NCBI GenBank assembly: GCA_036379955.1
Contig: DASVFR010000056.1
Location: 6,132-70,131 of the forward strand
Direction of reading: 5' to 3'
Origin: VRUE01 sp036379955
GTDB taxonomy: Bacteria > Actinomycetota > Thermoleophilia > Solirubrobacterales > 70-9
Length of the DNA stretch: 64,000 nt
Positions 1-6,738 of this stretch are shown piece by piece. The position numbers were made by a program, and so were the translations under genes. A model generated the notes under the pieces. That model made no database searches. It had not been told where the DNA came from and worked only from the letters and a program-made list of their open reading frames with translations. Position 1 is the first letter of the stretch. The number at the start of each line of letters is the position of its first letter.

Positions 1-475
1 GACCCTAGGCGGCTACAGCACGATCTGGCTCGCCCGCGCGCTGCCAGAGGGCGGCCGCCTGCTGAGTCTGGAGGCCGAGCCCCGCAGCGCCAACGTGGCG
101 AGGCGGAACGTCGAGCGCGCCGGCCTCGCCGACACGGTCGAGATCCGCGTCGGCCCGGCGCTCGACCTGCTCCCCGGCCTCGACGCCGGGGGCGCCGGTC
201 CTTTCGACCTCACCTTCATCGACGCCGACAAGGCCAGCACGCCCGAGTACTTCGCCTGGGCACTCGACCACTCCCACCCCGGTTCGCTGATCGTCAGCGA
301 CAACGTCGTCCGCTTCGGCGAGCTCGCCAACCCCGACAGCGACGACCCGACGATCCCCGCCCAGCGCCGCCTTCACGAGATGCTCGCCGCCGACCCCCGC
401 GTCGAGGCGACCACGATCCAAACCGTAGGCGTCAAGGGCCACGACGGCTTCAACGTCGCCCTCGTCGTCGGCTGA
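1..475 (+). CDS. Class I SAM-dependent O-methyltransferase, C-terminal part (5' end outside window)
   Basis: The open frame runs in from the window edge at base 2 and ends at the TGA of 473-475. The first visible residues, TLGGYSTIWLARALPEGG, form the glycine-rich SAM-binding loop. They are followed by the acidic ribose-binding strand (LSLEAEP) and by FDLTFIDADKASTPEYF, which matches the metal/SAM-site strand of the caffeoyl-CoA O-methyltransferase family (YrrM-like). About 157 residues are visible; the family is usually about 210-220, so roughly 60 N-terminal residues are missing. The family methylates hydroxyl groups of small molecules; the substrate here cannot be told. The gene ends 16 bases before the tRNA-Ser fragment that marks the left edge of the integrated element. 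Confidence 0.85.
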   Translation, partial: TLGGYSTIWLARALPEGGRLLSLEAEPRSANVARRNVERAGLADTVEIRVGPALDLLPGLDAGGAGPFDLTFIDADKASTPEYFAWALDHSHPGSLIVSDNVVRFGELANPDSDDPTIPAQRRLHEMLAADPRVEATTIQTVGVKGHDGFNVALVVG

Positions 476-491
476 GCCCGGCTGAGGCGCA

Positions 492-548
492 CGGAGGGGG
501 AGGGATTCGAACCCTCGAGACGCCTTGCGACGCCTGCCGGTTTTCAAG
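492..548 (-). repeat. Displaced 3' part of tRNA-Ser(TGA): left attachment-site copy
   Basis: These 57 bases match the 3' part (anticodon loop to discriminator) of the complete tRNA-Ser(TGA) at 6594-6682 with only four differences. All four lie in the long variable arm and keep it able to pair. Similarity stops inside the anticodon loop, where many tRNA-targeting tyrosine integrases cross over. The 5' half of the tRNA is absent, so this cannot be a functional tRNA. I read it as the host 3' end displaced by integration. Confidence 0.8.
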
Positions 549-598
549 GTCAAGGCCGGAACGCGGGATTTGGCTTGTTCAAGCCGTTTGCTGGTTTC

Positions 599-618
599 GT
601 GCCACCGGCTGTGCCGCC
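599..618 (+). repeat. Left-end GTGCCACC-type repeat pair
   Basis: GTGCCACC at 599-606 and GTGCCGCC at 611-618 resemble the GTGCCACC copies at 6470-6498 beside the other end of the element. Similar short repeats near both attachment sites are expected of integrase arm-binding sites. Assignment is by resemblance only. Confidence 0.35.
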
Positions 619-685
619 GATGTCTTGACCCCGGTTTCGCGGTGCCCAAGTGGGACCACCCGCTCAGGAAAGCTATAGCAGCGAT

Positions 686-772
686 ATGCAGGAAGAAGTA
701 GCGGAAAAACTTTGGCCGGATCTAGCAAAGATCTCGGACGTATTAAATGACCTCCGTTTCGGTATCCTATGA
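686..772 (+). CDS. Possible 28-residue peptide
   Basis: This short frame gives an acidic, amphipathic peptide (starting MQEEVAEKLWPDLAKISD) whose composition looks protein-like and unlike the high-GC noise around it. An AGGAAAG stretch lies about 12-18 bases upstream, rather far for a ribosome site. The frame stays open upstream to a GTG at 650. It may be the C-terminal shred of a lost gene of the element or a genuine small peptide ahead of the candidate RNA at 775. Not recognised. Confidence 0.22.
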   Translation: MQEEVAEKLWPDLAKISDVLNDLRFGIL

Positions 773-774
773 CT

Positions 775-923
775 CGATGCTGGGAAAGAATCCAGCAAGA
801 GAGAAAGGGGGGGTCGTGGAACATGCGACTCCGCCGCCTCGGCGGGAAGTTTGCCCCGTTCGCGGGGAAGAATTCTCGGTCGAGGGAGACCAACTGGAAA
901 AACCGGCTTCGGCCGGTTTTTTT
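775..923 (+). ncRNA. Candidate structured non-coding RNA ending in an intrinsic terminator
   Basis: Several short hairpins follow one another with little spacer: 779-796 (GCTGG/CCAGC), 813-829 (GTCG/CGAC), 831-845 (CCGCCG/CGGCGG), 854-867 (CCCCG-TTCG-CGGGG), a weaker one at 874-889, and the terminator at 898-923. Purine-rich linkers (GAGAGAAAGGGGGGG, GGGAAG, GGGGAAG) join them. A TATCCT box at 763-768 sits at -10 distance from a start near 775. No frame across the region is convincing. I do not recognise it as a known Rfam family; an orphan sRNA or a leader of the small frame at 993 are both possible. Confidence 0.45.
898..923 (+). terminator. Rho-independent terminator with TTCG tetraloop
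   Basis: A ten-base-pair stem (AAAAACCGGC / GCCGGTTTTT) closes on a TTCG tetraloop and runs into seven consecutive T. It is the only textbook intrinsic terminator I see in the window; other gene ends carry palindromes without a T run. It marks the 3' end of the candidate RNA. Confidence 0.85.
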
Positions 924-992
924 GTGGTCGAAGATCCACCAGATAGCTACGCGACCCCGTGGCGTCTAATAGGCCGGGCGCGTCGACTTTCG

Positions 993-1187
993 ATGGCGCT
1001 GCTCGACCTGAGGGCTTGGGCTCGCAGGGTGGATGACAGGGAGGGCAGATTCGTGCTGCATGCCGCTCATAACCGAATGGCTGAGGCATACCTGCTGCTC
1101 GATGAACTGCTGGCGCACGGTGAGCAAGAGACTGTTGCGATGCTCACCGCCGCGCTACAGCAGTTCAGGCTCGCTAGCGCGAGCTAG
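993..1187 (+). CDS. Hypothetical 64-residue helical protein
   Basis: From the ATG at 993 the frame encodes a helical, leucine/alanine-rich protein ending QQFRLASAS, with a segment AEAYLLLDELLAHGEQ that looks amphipathic. The frame remains open further upstream, across the candidate RNA and terminator, so the downstream ATG is the sensible start. No clear ribosome site. Not recognised; it lies inside the element, directly upstream of an inverted repeat at 1201-1231. Confidence 0.3.
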   Translation: MALLDLRAWARRVDDREGRFVLHAAHNRMAEAYLLLDELLAHGEQETVAMLTAALQQFRLASAS

Positions 1188-1200
1188 GACCTACGGTCTA

Positions 1201-1231
1201 GGGCCCCGGCAGATAGTAGCTGCCGGGGCCC
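1201..1231. terminator. Inverted repeat between convergent small genes
   Basis: Twelve-base perfect arms (GGGCCCCGGCAG / CTGCCGGGGCCC) enclose a seven-base loop. It stands between the rightward frame ending at 1187 and the leftward hicB ending at 1238, so it may act as a bidirectional, T-less terminator. Confidence 0.5.
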
Positions 1232-1237
1232 CGGCGT

Positions 1238-1447
1238 TCATGCAGGCAAGTTCATTGGCGCGCGCTCGCCCGCCGGCACGTAGTGCTCCAGCTCGGCTGG
1301 ATGCTCCAGGGCGAAGGGGATGCCCTCTTCGGCGAGCTCGACGACCTCGGCGTAGGAGTCGCCAGCAGCGGACCAGCCCTCTACGTCGGGCGACTCGGCC
1401 CACCAGCCGTCGGCTTCGTGGTGGTAGATGACGCGCACGGTCTCCAT
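1238..1447 (-). CDS. hicB: HicB-family antitoxin
   Basis: The 69-residue protein starts METVRVIYHHEADGWWAESP and continues DVEGWSAAGDSYAEVVELAEEGIPFAL. This is the classic HicB partial RNase-H-like fold (beta strands, W-AESPD-EG, then a helix). The start at 1447 is fixed by GGAGG six to ten bases upstream; a longer open frame to 1552 only reads through hicA. HicB normally neutralises the RNA-cleaving toxin HicA and represses the operon. Here the partner just upstream is frameshifted, so the antitoxin may be an orphan. No separate DNA-binding domain is visible. Confidence 0.75.
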   Translation of the reverse strand: METVRVIYHHEADGWWAESPDVEGWSAAGDSYAEVVELAEEGIPFALEHPAELEHYVPAGERAPMNLPA

Positions 1448-1460
1448 TAGATCCTCCAGA

Positions 1461-1686
1461 TCAGAGTAGCTTCCGGGCCTCGTCTTCGGCAAGTCCGACG
1501 TCTTTGACGAGAACTTTGCGGACCAGGCCGGAGGGAATCGTCGTCTTGTCATGGAAAGCGAAGGTCAGCGGCGGACGACTGGGAGCCTCCATGCGGCGAT
1601 GCGATCCCGACTGGCGCGCAACGCGGTACAACGCGGTAGTTCAACGGCTCTCGTTCGAGGACCGCCAGCAGGCGCTTGGCCTTCAT
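1461..1686 (-). pseudogene. hicA: hicA toxin inactivated by a 10-bp tandem duplication
   Basis: Read from the ATG at 1686 the frame gives MKAKRLLAVLEREPLNYRVV and then leaves the HicA frame. After the duplicated 10 bp at 1619-1638 the other frame gives RQSGSHRRMEAPSRPPLTF and then the typical HicA C-terminus up to the TGA at 1461-1463. Removing one copy of the repeat restores a continuous 71-residue HicA, including the conserved G-S-H motif with the catalytic histidine. HicA is a small double-stranded-RNA-binding-fold mRNA interferase. The stop lies 13 bases before the hicB start, the normal hicA-hicB order. A sequencing artefact is possible but a clean tandem duplication is a common natural lesion. 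Confidence 0.7.
1619..1638. repeat. 10-bp tandem duplication in hicA
   Basis: CAACGCGGTA occurs twice head to tail (1619-1628 and 1629-1638). The flanking bases do not extend the repeat. It shifts the hicA frame by one base. Confidence 0.9.
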
Positions 1687-1716
1687 CGTCGGGAACGGGC
1701 TCACGTTCTCGCGACC

Positions 1717-1827
1717 CTATTCGTCGTCTTCCTCGGCGTCTTTGGAGCGACCGTCCAGGTAGGCGTCGAGCAGCGCCGCCCCTTCGGCCTCGGAGCCGGG
1801 CATCAGGTGCCCGTTTACTCCTACGCC
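1717..1827 (-). pseudogene. Tyrosine recombinase (integrase) C-terminal remnant
   Basis: The frame reads GHLMPGSEAEGAALLDAYLD and then an acidic tail DGRSKDAEEDDE before the TAG at 1717-1719. Y-G-H-L-M-P-G-S-E-A-E followed by ALLDAYL is the usual end of phage-type integrases, just after the catalytic tyrosine; here the tyrosine position reads N. A stop codon lies a few codons upstream and no further integrase sequence can be followed. It supports the reading of 492-6650 as a dead integrated element. Confidence 0.55.
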
Positions 1828-2012
1828 CTACGTCAAGCCAAGTACCAGAACCCGAACACTGAGTTGGCCCTCGCGTTTGTCAACGGGGCCCACGGGAACC
1901 TTGGGTAGATCAAGGTGTCGTCGAAACCAGGGGAAGACCTGTGTTAAGTTCCCTCCCCAATGAAGCCGTCATGCGCCGAACGCTTTGCCGGTGGTGGCTT
2001 CATCTGAATGAG

Positions 2013-2043
2013 GCAGCCTGAAGCGGCTTGTGTTTCAGGCTGC
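2013..2043. terminator. Inverted repeat over the RHS gene stop codon
   Basis: Ten-base arms GCAGCCTGAA (2013-2022) and TTCAGGCTGC (2034-2043) pair perfectly around an 11-base loop and include the last codons and stop of the RHS gene. There is no T run. Possible T-less terminator. Confidence 0.4.
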
Positions 2044-5000
2044 GGCGGAACAACCACAACTTCCGTTGACTATGGGCTGGGTAGGCGTGCCGCCTGGTCC
2101 CTTCCCGGGTGGAGTCGGTGGGGGCGGGACAATTCCACCGAGCTTCTTTAGCTTCGCAATGAGGCCGTCCAAATACTCATTGTAGATATTGAGCTGTTCT
2201 TGGATACCCGCGATCAGTCCCGCGTTCACGAGAGCACCCCCGGGCTGGCCGGCTACCCCGGCTGCAATCAAAGCCAGTTTCAGCGCCTCGATTTGATCGT
2301 AGGTCTGGAGAATCAGGTTTACGACCTTGTCGATTTCTATTGCTTGCTTGACGGGGTCGATAGGAGGACACTGAATGAGCCCTCCAGTTCCCGGCTTGGG
2401 AGGAGCTGGGATGAACCACTCGGGTATGGCTCCCCCCGGATCCCCCATGTTCACTGGACTGTCTCCCGCATAGAAGTAAGGCGCTTCTGTCCCTGTCACC
2501 AACGGATCCACGCTCATGAACTGCGCCGTTCCCGGGTCATAGACCCTCGCCCGCAGATAAATCAACCCCGTGTCTTCGCTCCGATACTGCCCGCCGTAGC
2601 CGAGCGGGGTGGAGGCGGAGCCTTCATGCGTTTCGACCGCGCCGTAGGGCGTGTAGGTGTATTTGCCCGAGGCTTTGCCTTCTGAGTTAGTCAGCAGCCG
2701 GCTCGAGCCCTGCTGGTCGTGGTGGAGGTAGGTCGGCGCTTCGGAGGCGATCTGCTCGAAAGGCAGCCCTTCGGGTCCGTAGAGGTAGTAGTTGGTGCCG
2801 TCGTAAAGCAGCAGGGGCAGGGGCGCGGCGGTGTCCCAGGCCATATGGGTTGTGGTGCCGTTGATCGTCTGGCTCATCCGCAGGCCGTTGCCGTCATAGG
2901 CATAGGAGTCGTTGATTTCTTTGACGGCGCCTTCTTCGGAGCGTTTGACCGAGACCAGGTTGTGGGCCTGGTCATAGCCGTATTTGGTCGCCGGCCCTGT
3001 GCCCGGTTTGGCTTCGGTGCGCTCGCCGAGTTTGTCGAAGGCGTATTTGGTCGTCCCGGCTTCGGTGAGCTGGTTGGCTTCGTCGAATTTCTGCGTGGTC
3101 GAGCCCAGTTTGGTCGGGTTGTTGGCGGCGTTGTATTCGAAGGATGAGCCGGCGCCCGAGGTCATCCGCTCGCGTGAGTCGTAGCCGTATTCGGGTTTTT
3201 CGATCCCGGGCAGACCGGTCTGGGTCGCCGATTCGAGCTGGCCTGCTTTGTCGCGCCCGTAGGAGATCTGAGCGAACGTTTCTTCGCCCTTGGCCATCGT
3301 CGTTTTGACGAGCTGGTCGGCGGCGTTGTATTCGTAGCTGTCTTTGTCTGTCGTCGCGACAGGGAAGGTTGTGGAGCTGGGAATCGAGTCACGGTTGTAG
3401 GAGAATTTGGTTTCGTTGCCGAGCCAGTCTTTGACCGCTTCCAGGCGGCCGGCGGCGTCGAAGCTCTGGGTCACCGCTTTGGCGTTGGGATAGGTGATCT
3501 TGGTCGTCTCGTTGCCGAGGTCGTATTCGTATTTGACGAGTTCTTTGTTCCCGTTTTCGGATTCGGTCAGCCGGTCGAGTTCGTCGTAGCTGTCTTTGGT
3601 CGTCCCCGTCCCGTCTTTCATTTCGGTCACGTTGCCGTCTTTGTCGTAGACGAAGGAGACCGGTTTGGTCGCTTCTTCGGTGTATTTGACTTCTTTGAGG
3701 CGATTGCCGGCGTCATAGCTGTAGGTCGTCGTGCGGCCTTCGGGGTCTTTCAGTTCTTTCAGGCGGCCGGCGGCGTCATAGGTGCGCGTCGTTTCGCGTT
3801 TGAGCGGATCGGTGATCTTGGTCAGCTCGTTGAGGGCGTTGTGCTCGTATTTGGTGACGTTGCCGTTGCCGTCGGTCTTGCTTTCGACGTTGCCTTCTGA
3901 GTCATAGGCCGTTTTCGCCGTGTCGCCGTTGGCGGCTTTGACTTCCGTTGCCTCGTTGTCGGCGTCGTAGGCGTAGCTCGTCGCGTGGGCGTTTGGGTTG
4001 ACCAGTTCTTTCAGGTTGCCGGTCGCGTCGTAGGCGTATTTGGCTTCGTGGCCGAGCGGGTCGGTCACGACTTCTGGCCGGCCCTGGGCGTCGCGTTTGG
4101 TTTTGGTTTCGAATTTGGCGGCTTCGGCGCCTTCTTCGTTGCCGCGTGGGGAGACTTCGGAGGTGACGCGGCCGTCTTCGTCATAGCCCCAGGTGCTCTT
4201 GTCGCCTGCGGGGTCGATCCGGGCTTTGCGGTCGCCGTAGGAGTCGTATTCGTATTTCGTCGTGTGGCCGAGCGGATCGGTTTCTTCTTCGAGGTCGCCG
4301 TTTTCGGCCCATTTGAATTTCGTTTCCTGGGTTTTGGCCCCCGGCGCCGGTCGTTTGATCGATTCAGGGTCGCCGGCTTTCGTGCGGGTGATCGTCGTCG
4401 TCTCGCCCTTGGGCGTCGTTTCTTCGGTCAGGTCATGGGTCGAGTTGTATGCCCATTTGGTTTCGTTTTCGTTGGCGTCGTGTTCCGAGGTCTTATTGCC
4501 TTCTTTGTAGGCGTATTTGGTGATGTGGCCGTTGGCATCTGTGAGTTCGGTCAGCTCGAAGGATTCGTCGTATTTGTATTTGGTTGTCTGCGCGATTTCG
4601 GTGCCCTGGGCCTTGGTTTCTTCGGTGGGCTCGCCCATTTCGTTGAACTTCTCGAGCGTTTTCGAGCCGTTGGGCCGCGTGATCGTCGTTTCCTTGACTC
4701 CGCCGGATTCTTTGTATTCGAAGCTGTATTTGCGTTCGAGCGGATCGGTCTGGGATTTGACCCGTTGTTTTTCGTCGTATTCGGTCGTCGTCGTATGGCC
4801 GCGCCCGTCGGTGGCTTTGGTCAGCTCGTGTTCGGAGTTGTAGGCGAAGGTCCAGTTGGGTTCGGCTTCGCCGGGCAGCGTGACTTTCGCCAGGTTGCCC
4901 GATTCGTAGGCGTATTTGACTTCGTGCCCGAGCGGGTCTTTGACCGCTTCGACGTGGCCTTCTTTGAATTTGAAGGTCAGCGTTCTGCCGGCTGTGCTTT

Positions 5001-5613
5001 TGAGGGTTTCCAGGTGGCCTTCTTTGTCGTAGGTCAGGGTGGTCGCGTTTTTGTGGCGATCGGTCTCTTTGACGAGCTTGCCGGTTTTGTCGAATTCGAA
5101 CTGTTCTTGGCTTAGCAGCGTGAAGATCCAGTTTTCGCCCGATTCTTTGAGGCTCGCCAGGTCCCAGGCGGGCGGGGCGTATTTGCCTTCTTTCTTGTAG
5201 AAGACGGCGGTGGCGCCGTTGTCTTGGCGCACAGTCGCGGTTTCGGCTTCTTTGTTGAAGCTGAGCGAGGCCGAGTAGGGACCGGTCCAGCCGTAGCCGA
5301 AGGGACCCGATTCTTTCTGGGAGGCGGCGAGCTGGGAGTTGTAGGAGCGGGTTACGGCGAGGGTGGGGCCGCGGCCCCCCAGAGCCGGGATGTCGGTCTG
5401 TTCGTCGGTCATGTTGCCCGTGGCGGGGTCGACCGGTTTGGCGACCAGACAGGAGACGAGTTTGATCAGGGCGGGGTTGCATTCCCCTTCCTGTTCGCCT
5501 TTGGTGGGGAAGTGGGTTTCAGAGGTGCAGGCGGCGGCGAAGGAGGCGGCGAGGAGGCCCGAGGTGGCGAGCAGGACCAACAGGGCCGCAAGGGCTCGCC
5601 GCCGCCCCCTCAT
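2035..5613 (-). CDS. Secreted RHS/YD-repeat protein with unknown C-terminal tip
   Basis: A 1192-residue protein. Residues 1-28 are a signal peptide (RRR, then a hydrophobic core ending AAAC). A DUF6531-like N-terminal module (DPATGNMTDEQTDIPALGG, then SYNSQ and GPFGYGWTG) is followed by many YD repeats (G-N-T-Y-D pattern, roughly residues 200-900). The RHS core (LHHDQQGSSRLLTNSEGK, GQYRSEDTGLIYLRARVYDP, FMSVDPL) ends at SPVNMGDPGG near 1060. RHS proteins fold into a shell that encloses the C-terminal tip. The tip here, about 130 residues, is helical, then proline-rich, with cysteines at the end (GSCGCSAAA); I recognise no toxin domain. No immunity-sized frame follows the gene. Codons AAA and GAA are far commoner than in neighbours, and the tip DNA differs again from the core, suggesting exchange. 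Confidence 0.85.
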   Translation of the reverse strand: MRGRRRALAALLVLLATSGLLAASFAAACTSETHFPTKGEQEGECNPALIKLVSCLVAKPVDPATGNMTDEQTDIPALGGRGPTLAVTRSYNSQLAASQKESGPFGYGWTGPYSASLSFNKEAETATVRQDNGATAVFYKKEGKYAPPAWDLASLKESGENWIFTLLSQEQFEFDKTGKLVKETDRHKNATTLTYDKEGHLETLKSTAGRTLTFKFKEGHVEAVKDPLGHEVKYAYESGNLAKVTLPGEAEPNWTFAYNSEHELTKATDGRGHTTTTEYDEKQRVKSQTDPLERKYSFEYKESGGVKETTITRPNGSKTLEKFNEMGEPTEETKAQGTEIAQTTKYKYDESFELTELTDANGHITKYAYKEGNKTSEHDANENETKWAYNSTHDLTEETTPKGETTTITRTKAGDPESIKRPAPGAKTQETKFKWAENGDLEEETDPLGHTTKYEYDSYGDRKARIDPAGDKSTWGYDEDGRVTSEVSPRGNEEGAEAAKFETKTKRDAQGRPEVVTDPLGHEAKYAYDATGNLKELVNPNAHATSYAYDADNEATEVKAANGDTAKTAYDSEGNVESKTDGNGNVTKYEHNALNELTKITDPLKRETTRTYDAAGRLKELKDPEGRTTTYSYDAGNRLKEVKYTEEATKPVSFVYDKDGNVTEMKDGTGTTKDSYDELDRLTESENGNKELVKYEYDLGNETTKITYPNAKAVTQSFDAAGRLEAVKDWLGNETKFSYNRDSIPSSTTFPVATTDKDSYEYNAADQLVKTTMAKGEETFAQISYGRDKAGQLESATQTGLPGIEKPEYGYDSRERMTSGAGSSFEYNAANNPTKLGSTTQKFDEANQLTEAGTTKYAFDKLGERTEAKPGTGPATKYGYDQAHNLVSVKRSEEGAVKEINDSYAYDGNGLRMSQTINGTTTHMAWDTAAPLPLLLYDGTNYYLYGPEGLPFEQIASEAPTYLHHDQQGSSRLLTNSEGKASGKYTYTPYGAVETHEGSASTPLGYGGQYRSEDTGLIYLRARVYDPGTAQFMSVDPLVTGTEAPYFYAGDSPVNMGDPGGAIPEWFIPAPPKPGTGGLIQCPPIDPVKQAIEIDKVVNLILQTYDQIEALKLALIAAGVAGQPGGALVNAGLIAGIQEQLNIYNEYLDGLIAKLKKLGGIVPPPPTPPGKGPGGTPTQPIVNGSCGCSAAA

Positions 5614-5845
5614 GAGGGATCGGGGCTCCCCGGTAAGCCAGCTAAGCCTCCCGTCCTAGCCATCTGGCCAGTATGGGGCTATGGTCAGAGAAATGCAAGT
5701 AATCGGGTCAAGATTCGGGAGATTAAGAACCTTGGCCCAGCTCGGGCCTTGCTTTGGCGGCGATGGCGGTGCTTCTCACGGTGAGCCATGCGTCGTCTTC
5801 CTCGAATGCGCCTAAAGCCGGAAGGCGCAGCGGGCGTCCTGCGCT
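5614..5845. other. Non-coding stretch upstream of the RHS gene
   Basis: Lower-GC sequence between the RHS start and the DsbA remnant. It must hold the leftward RHS promoter, but I cannot single out a convincing -35/-10 pair. The GGGCTATGG and AGATTAAGAACC stretches are the AT-richest parts. Confidence 0.35.
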
Positions 5846-6363
5846 GGGTTCTTCGCCGACCTCGAGTGCCCCGAAGCGAGGCAGTTCACGCTCGGCGTTC
5901 TGCCTTTCATCATTCGGCGCTGGGTGCGGAGCGGGAAGCTGCGGATCCTCTACCGCGCCTTTCCCACCGAGACGGTCTGGCCCGACGTCTTCAGGGTCAG
6001 CAGACGGCCGCCCTCGCTGCAGGCGAACAGGGCCGGCTCTGGCAGTACCTGGACTTCTTCTACCACCACCAGGGCCCTGAGTTCACGCGCTATGCGATCT
6101 CGCACTTCCTCGAAGTCATGGCCAGCGAAGTTCAGGGCCTCGATCTTCGGAGGTGGCGGAGGGAACGGGTCGGGGGCGATCTCGCGAGCGCGGTTCGGGC
6201 CGACGTGAGCTTGGGCAGGACATACGGCTTGCGCCCGCGACGGCCCTATACGCCGGCGTTCTTCATCGGGGCGACGGGCAGTAGGGGCAAGCCGCTGCTT
6301 CACTTCTCGCTGATCGAAGCGGGGGCGTTCGACGAAGCGGTGGAAGCGTTGTTGTCGACCTAA
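5846..6363 (+). pseudogene. DsbA-like thioredoxin-fold protein, frameshifted
   Basis: One frame gives GFFADLECPEARQFTLGVLP, then RSGKLRILYRAFPTETVW, then loses sense at about 5995. The next frame continues QQTAALAAGEQGRLWQYLDF and ends TPAFFIGATG...GAFDEAVEALLST. Joined, these match the actinobacterial DsbA/DSBA-thioredoxin family (F-x-D-x-E-C-P-x at the active site, A-x-x-A-G-E-Q-G-x-x-W-x-Y, and the cis-proline strand TPAFFIG). The usual CPxC reads CPEA, so the second cysteine is gone too, and the N-terminus cannot be followed past a stop at 5813. Clearly decayed; it sits near the right end of the integrated element. Confidence 0.65.
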
Positions 6364-6469
6364 TCGCAGCCGCGCTTCGTTCTGCGCCAAAGTAATGGGC
6401 AGCGCCGCGATCCTTTGAGGAAGTCAGGTTCTTTTGAGTGATTGGCATAGGCCCTGGCTGATGCGCCCT

Positions 6470-6530
6470 GTGCCACCCTCGTGCCACCGTGAGCCACCCA
6501 GACAACCGGATTCAGCCGGACGCAACCGGA
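6470..6530 (+). repeat. Phased short repeats next to the attachment site
   Basis: Two interleaved sets lie close to the tRNA-Ser 3' end. GTGCCACC occurs at 6470-6477 and 6481-6488, with GAGCCACC at 6491-6498. CCGGA occurs at 6506, 6516 and 6526, exactly 10 bases apart. About one turn of helix between copies is typical of protein-binding arrays; integrase arm sites flanking attP are the likely identity. Confidence 0.5.
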
Positions 6531-6593
6531 CTCGGCCGCGGCCTCGATGAGTCATCGCAAACCGCTCTAGCAAGCCAGATTTAGCTCCATCAG

Positions 6594-6682
6594 CGGAGGG
6601 GGAGGGATTCGAACCCTCGAGACACCTTTCGATGTCTGCCGGTTTTCAAGACCGGTGCATTCAACCGCTCTGCCACCCCTCC
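6594..6682 (-). tRNA. tRNA-Ser(TGA)
   Basis: 89 bases. Acceptor stem GGAGGGG / CCCCTCC with G discriminator, D arm with TGGCAGAGCGG, anticodon loop CTTGAAA (anticodon TGA), a long type-II variable arm (AGACATC / GGTGTCT) and the T arm GGTTCGAATCC. CCA is not encoded. It is the target of the integrated element: its 3' part from the anticodon loop onward is duplicated at 492-548, so the 3' part now in place probably came with the element. Confidence 0.95.
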
Positions 6683-6738
6683 GGCATGGGCGTTCGTTCG
6701 ATGCTAGACGCGAGGGAGCATGAACGAAATCGCTTGAG

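Larger units (their letters stand above)
492..6650. mobile_element. Decayed integrative element inserted in tRNA-Ser(TGA)
   Basis: A 57-bp imperfect direct repeat of the tRNA-Ser 3' part bounds about 6.1 kb (492-548 and 6594-6650). The inside differs from the flanks: lower and patchier GC, a HicAB toxin-antitoxin remnant, the C-terminus of a tyrosine integrase, an RHS protein, a DsbA pseudogene and short phased repeats next to the right end that resemble integrase arm sites. No intact integrase, excisionase or replication gene remains, so the element is probably immobile. The arrangement fits established tRNA-targeted integration; the claim of decay is inferred from the broken genes. Confidence 0.7.

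Noticed and set aside
1910..2034. Immunity gene downstream of the RHS gene
   Set aside because: No frame longer than a few dozen codons with protein-like composition; only inverted repeats are present.
3985..5115. 376-residue phenylalanine/glycine/valine-rich frame antisense to the RHS gene
   Set aside because: It is the mirror of Lys/Glu-rich YD repeats; composition is explained entirely by the sense strand.
6470..6530. CRISPR-like array
   Set aside because: Repeats are only 5-8 bases at one-helix-turn spacing, with no 20-40 base repeats or spacers.
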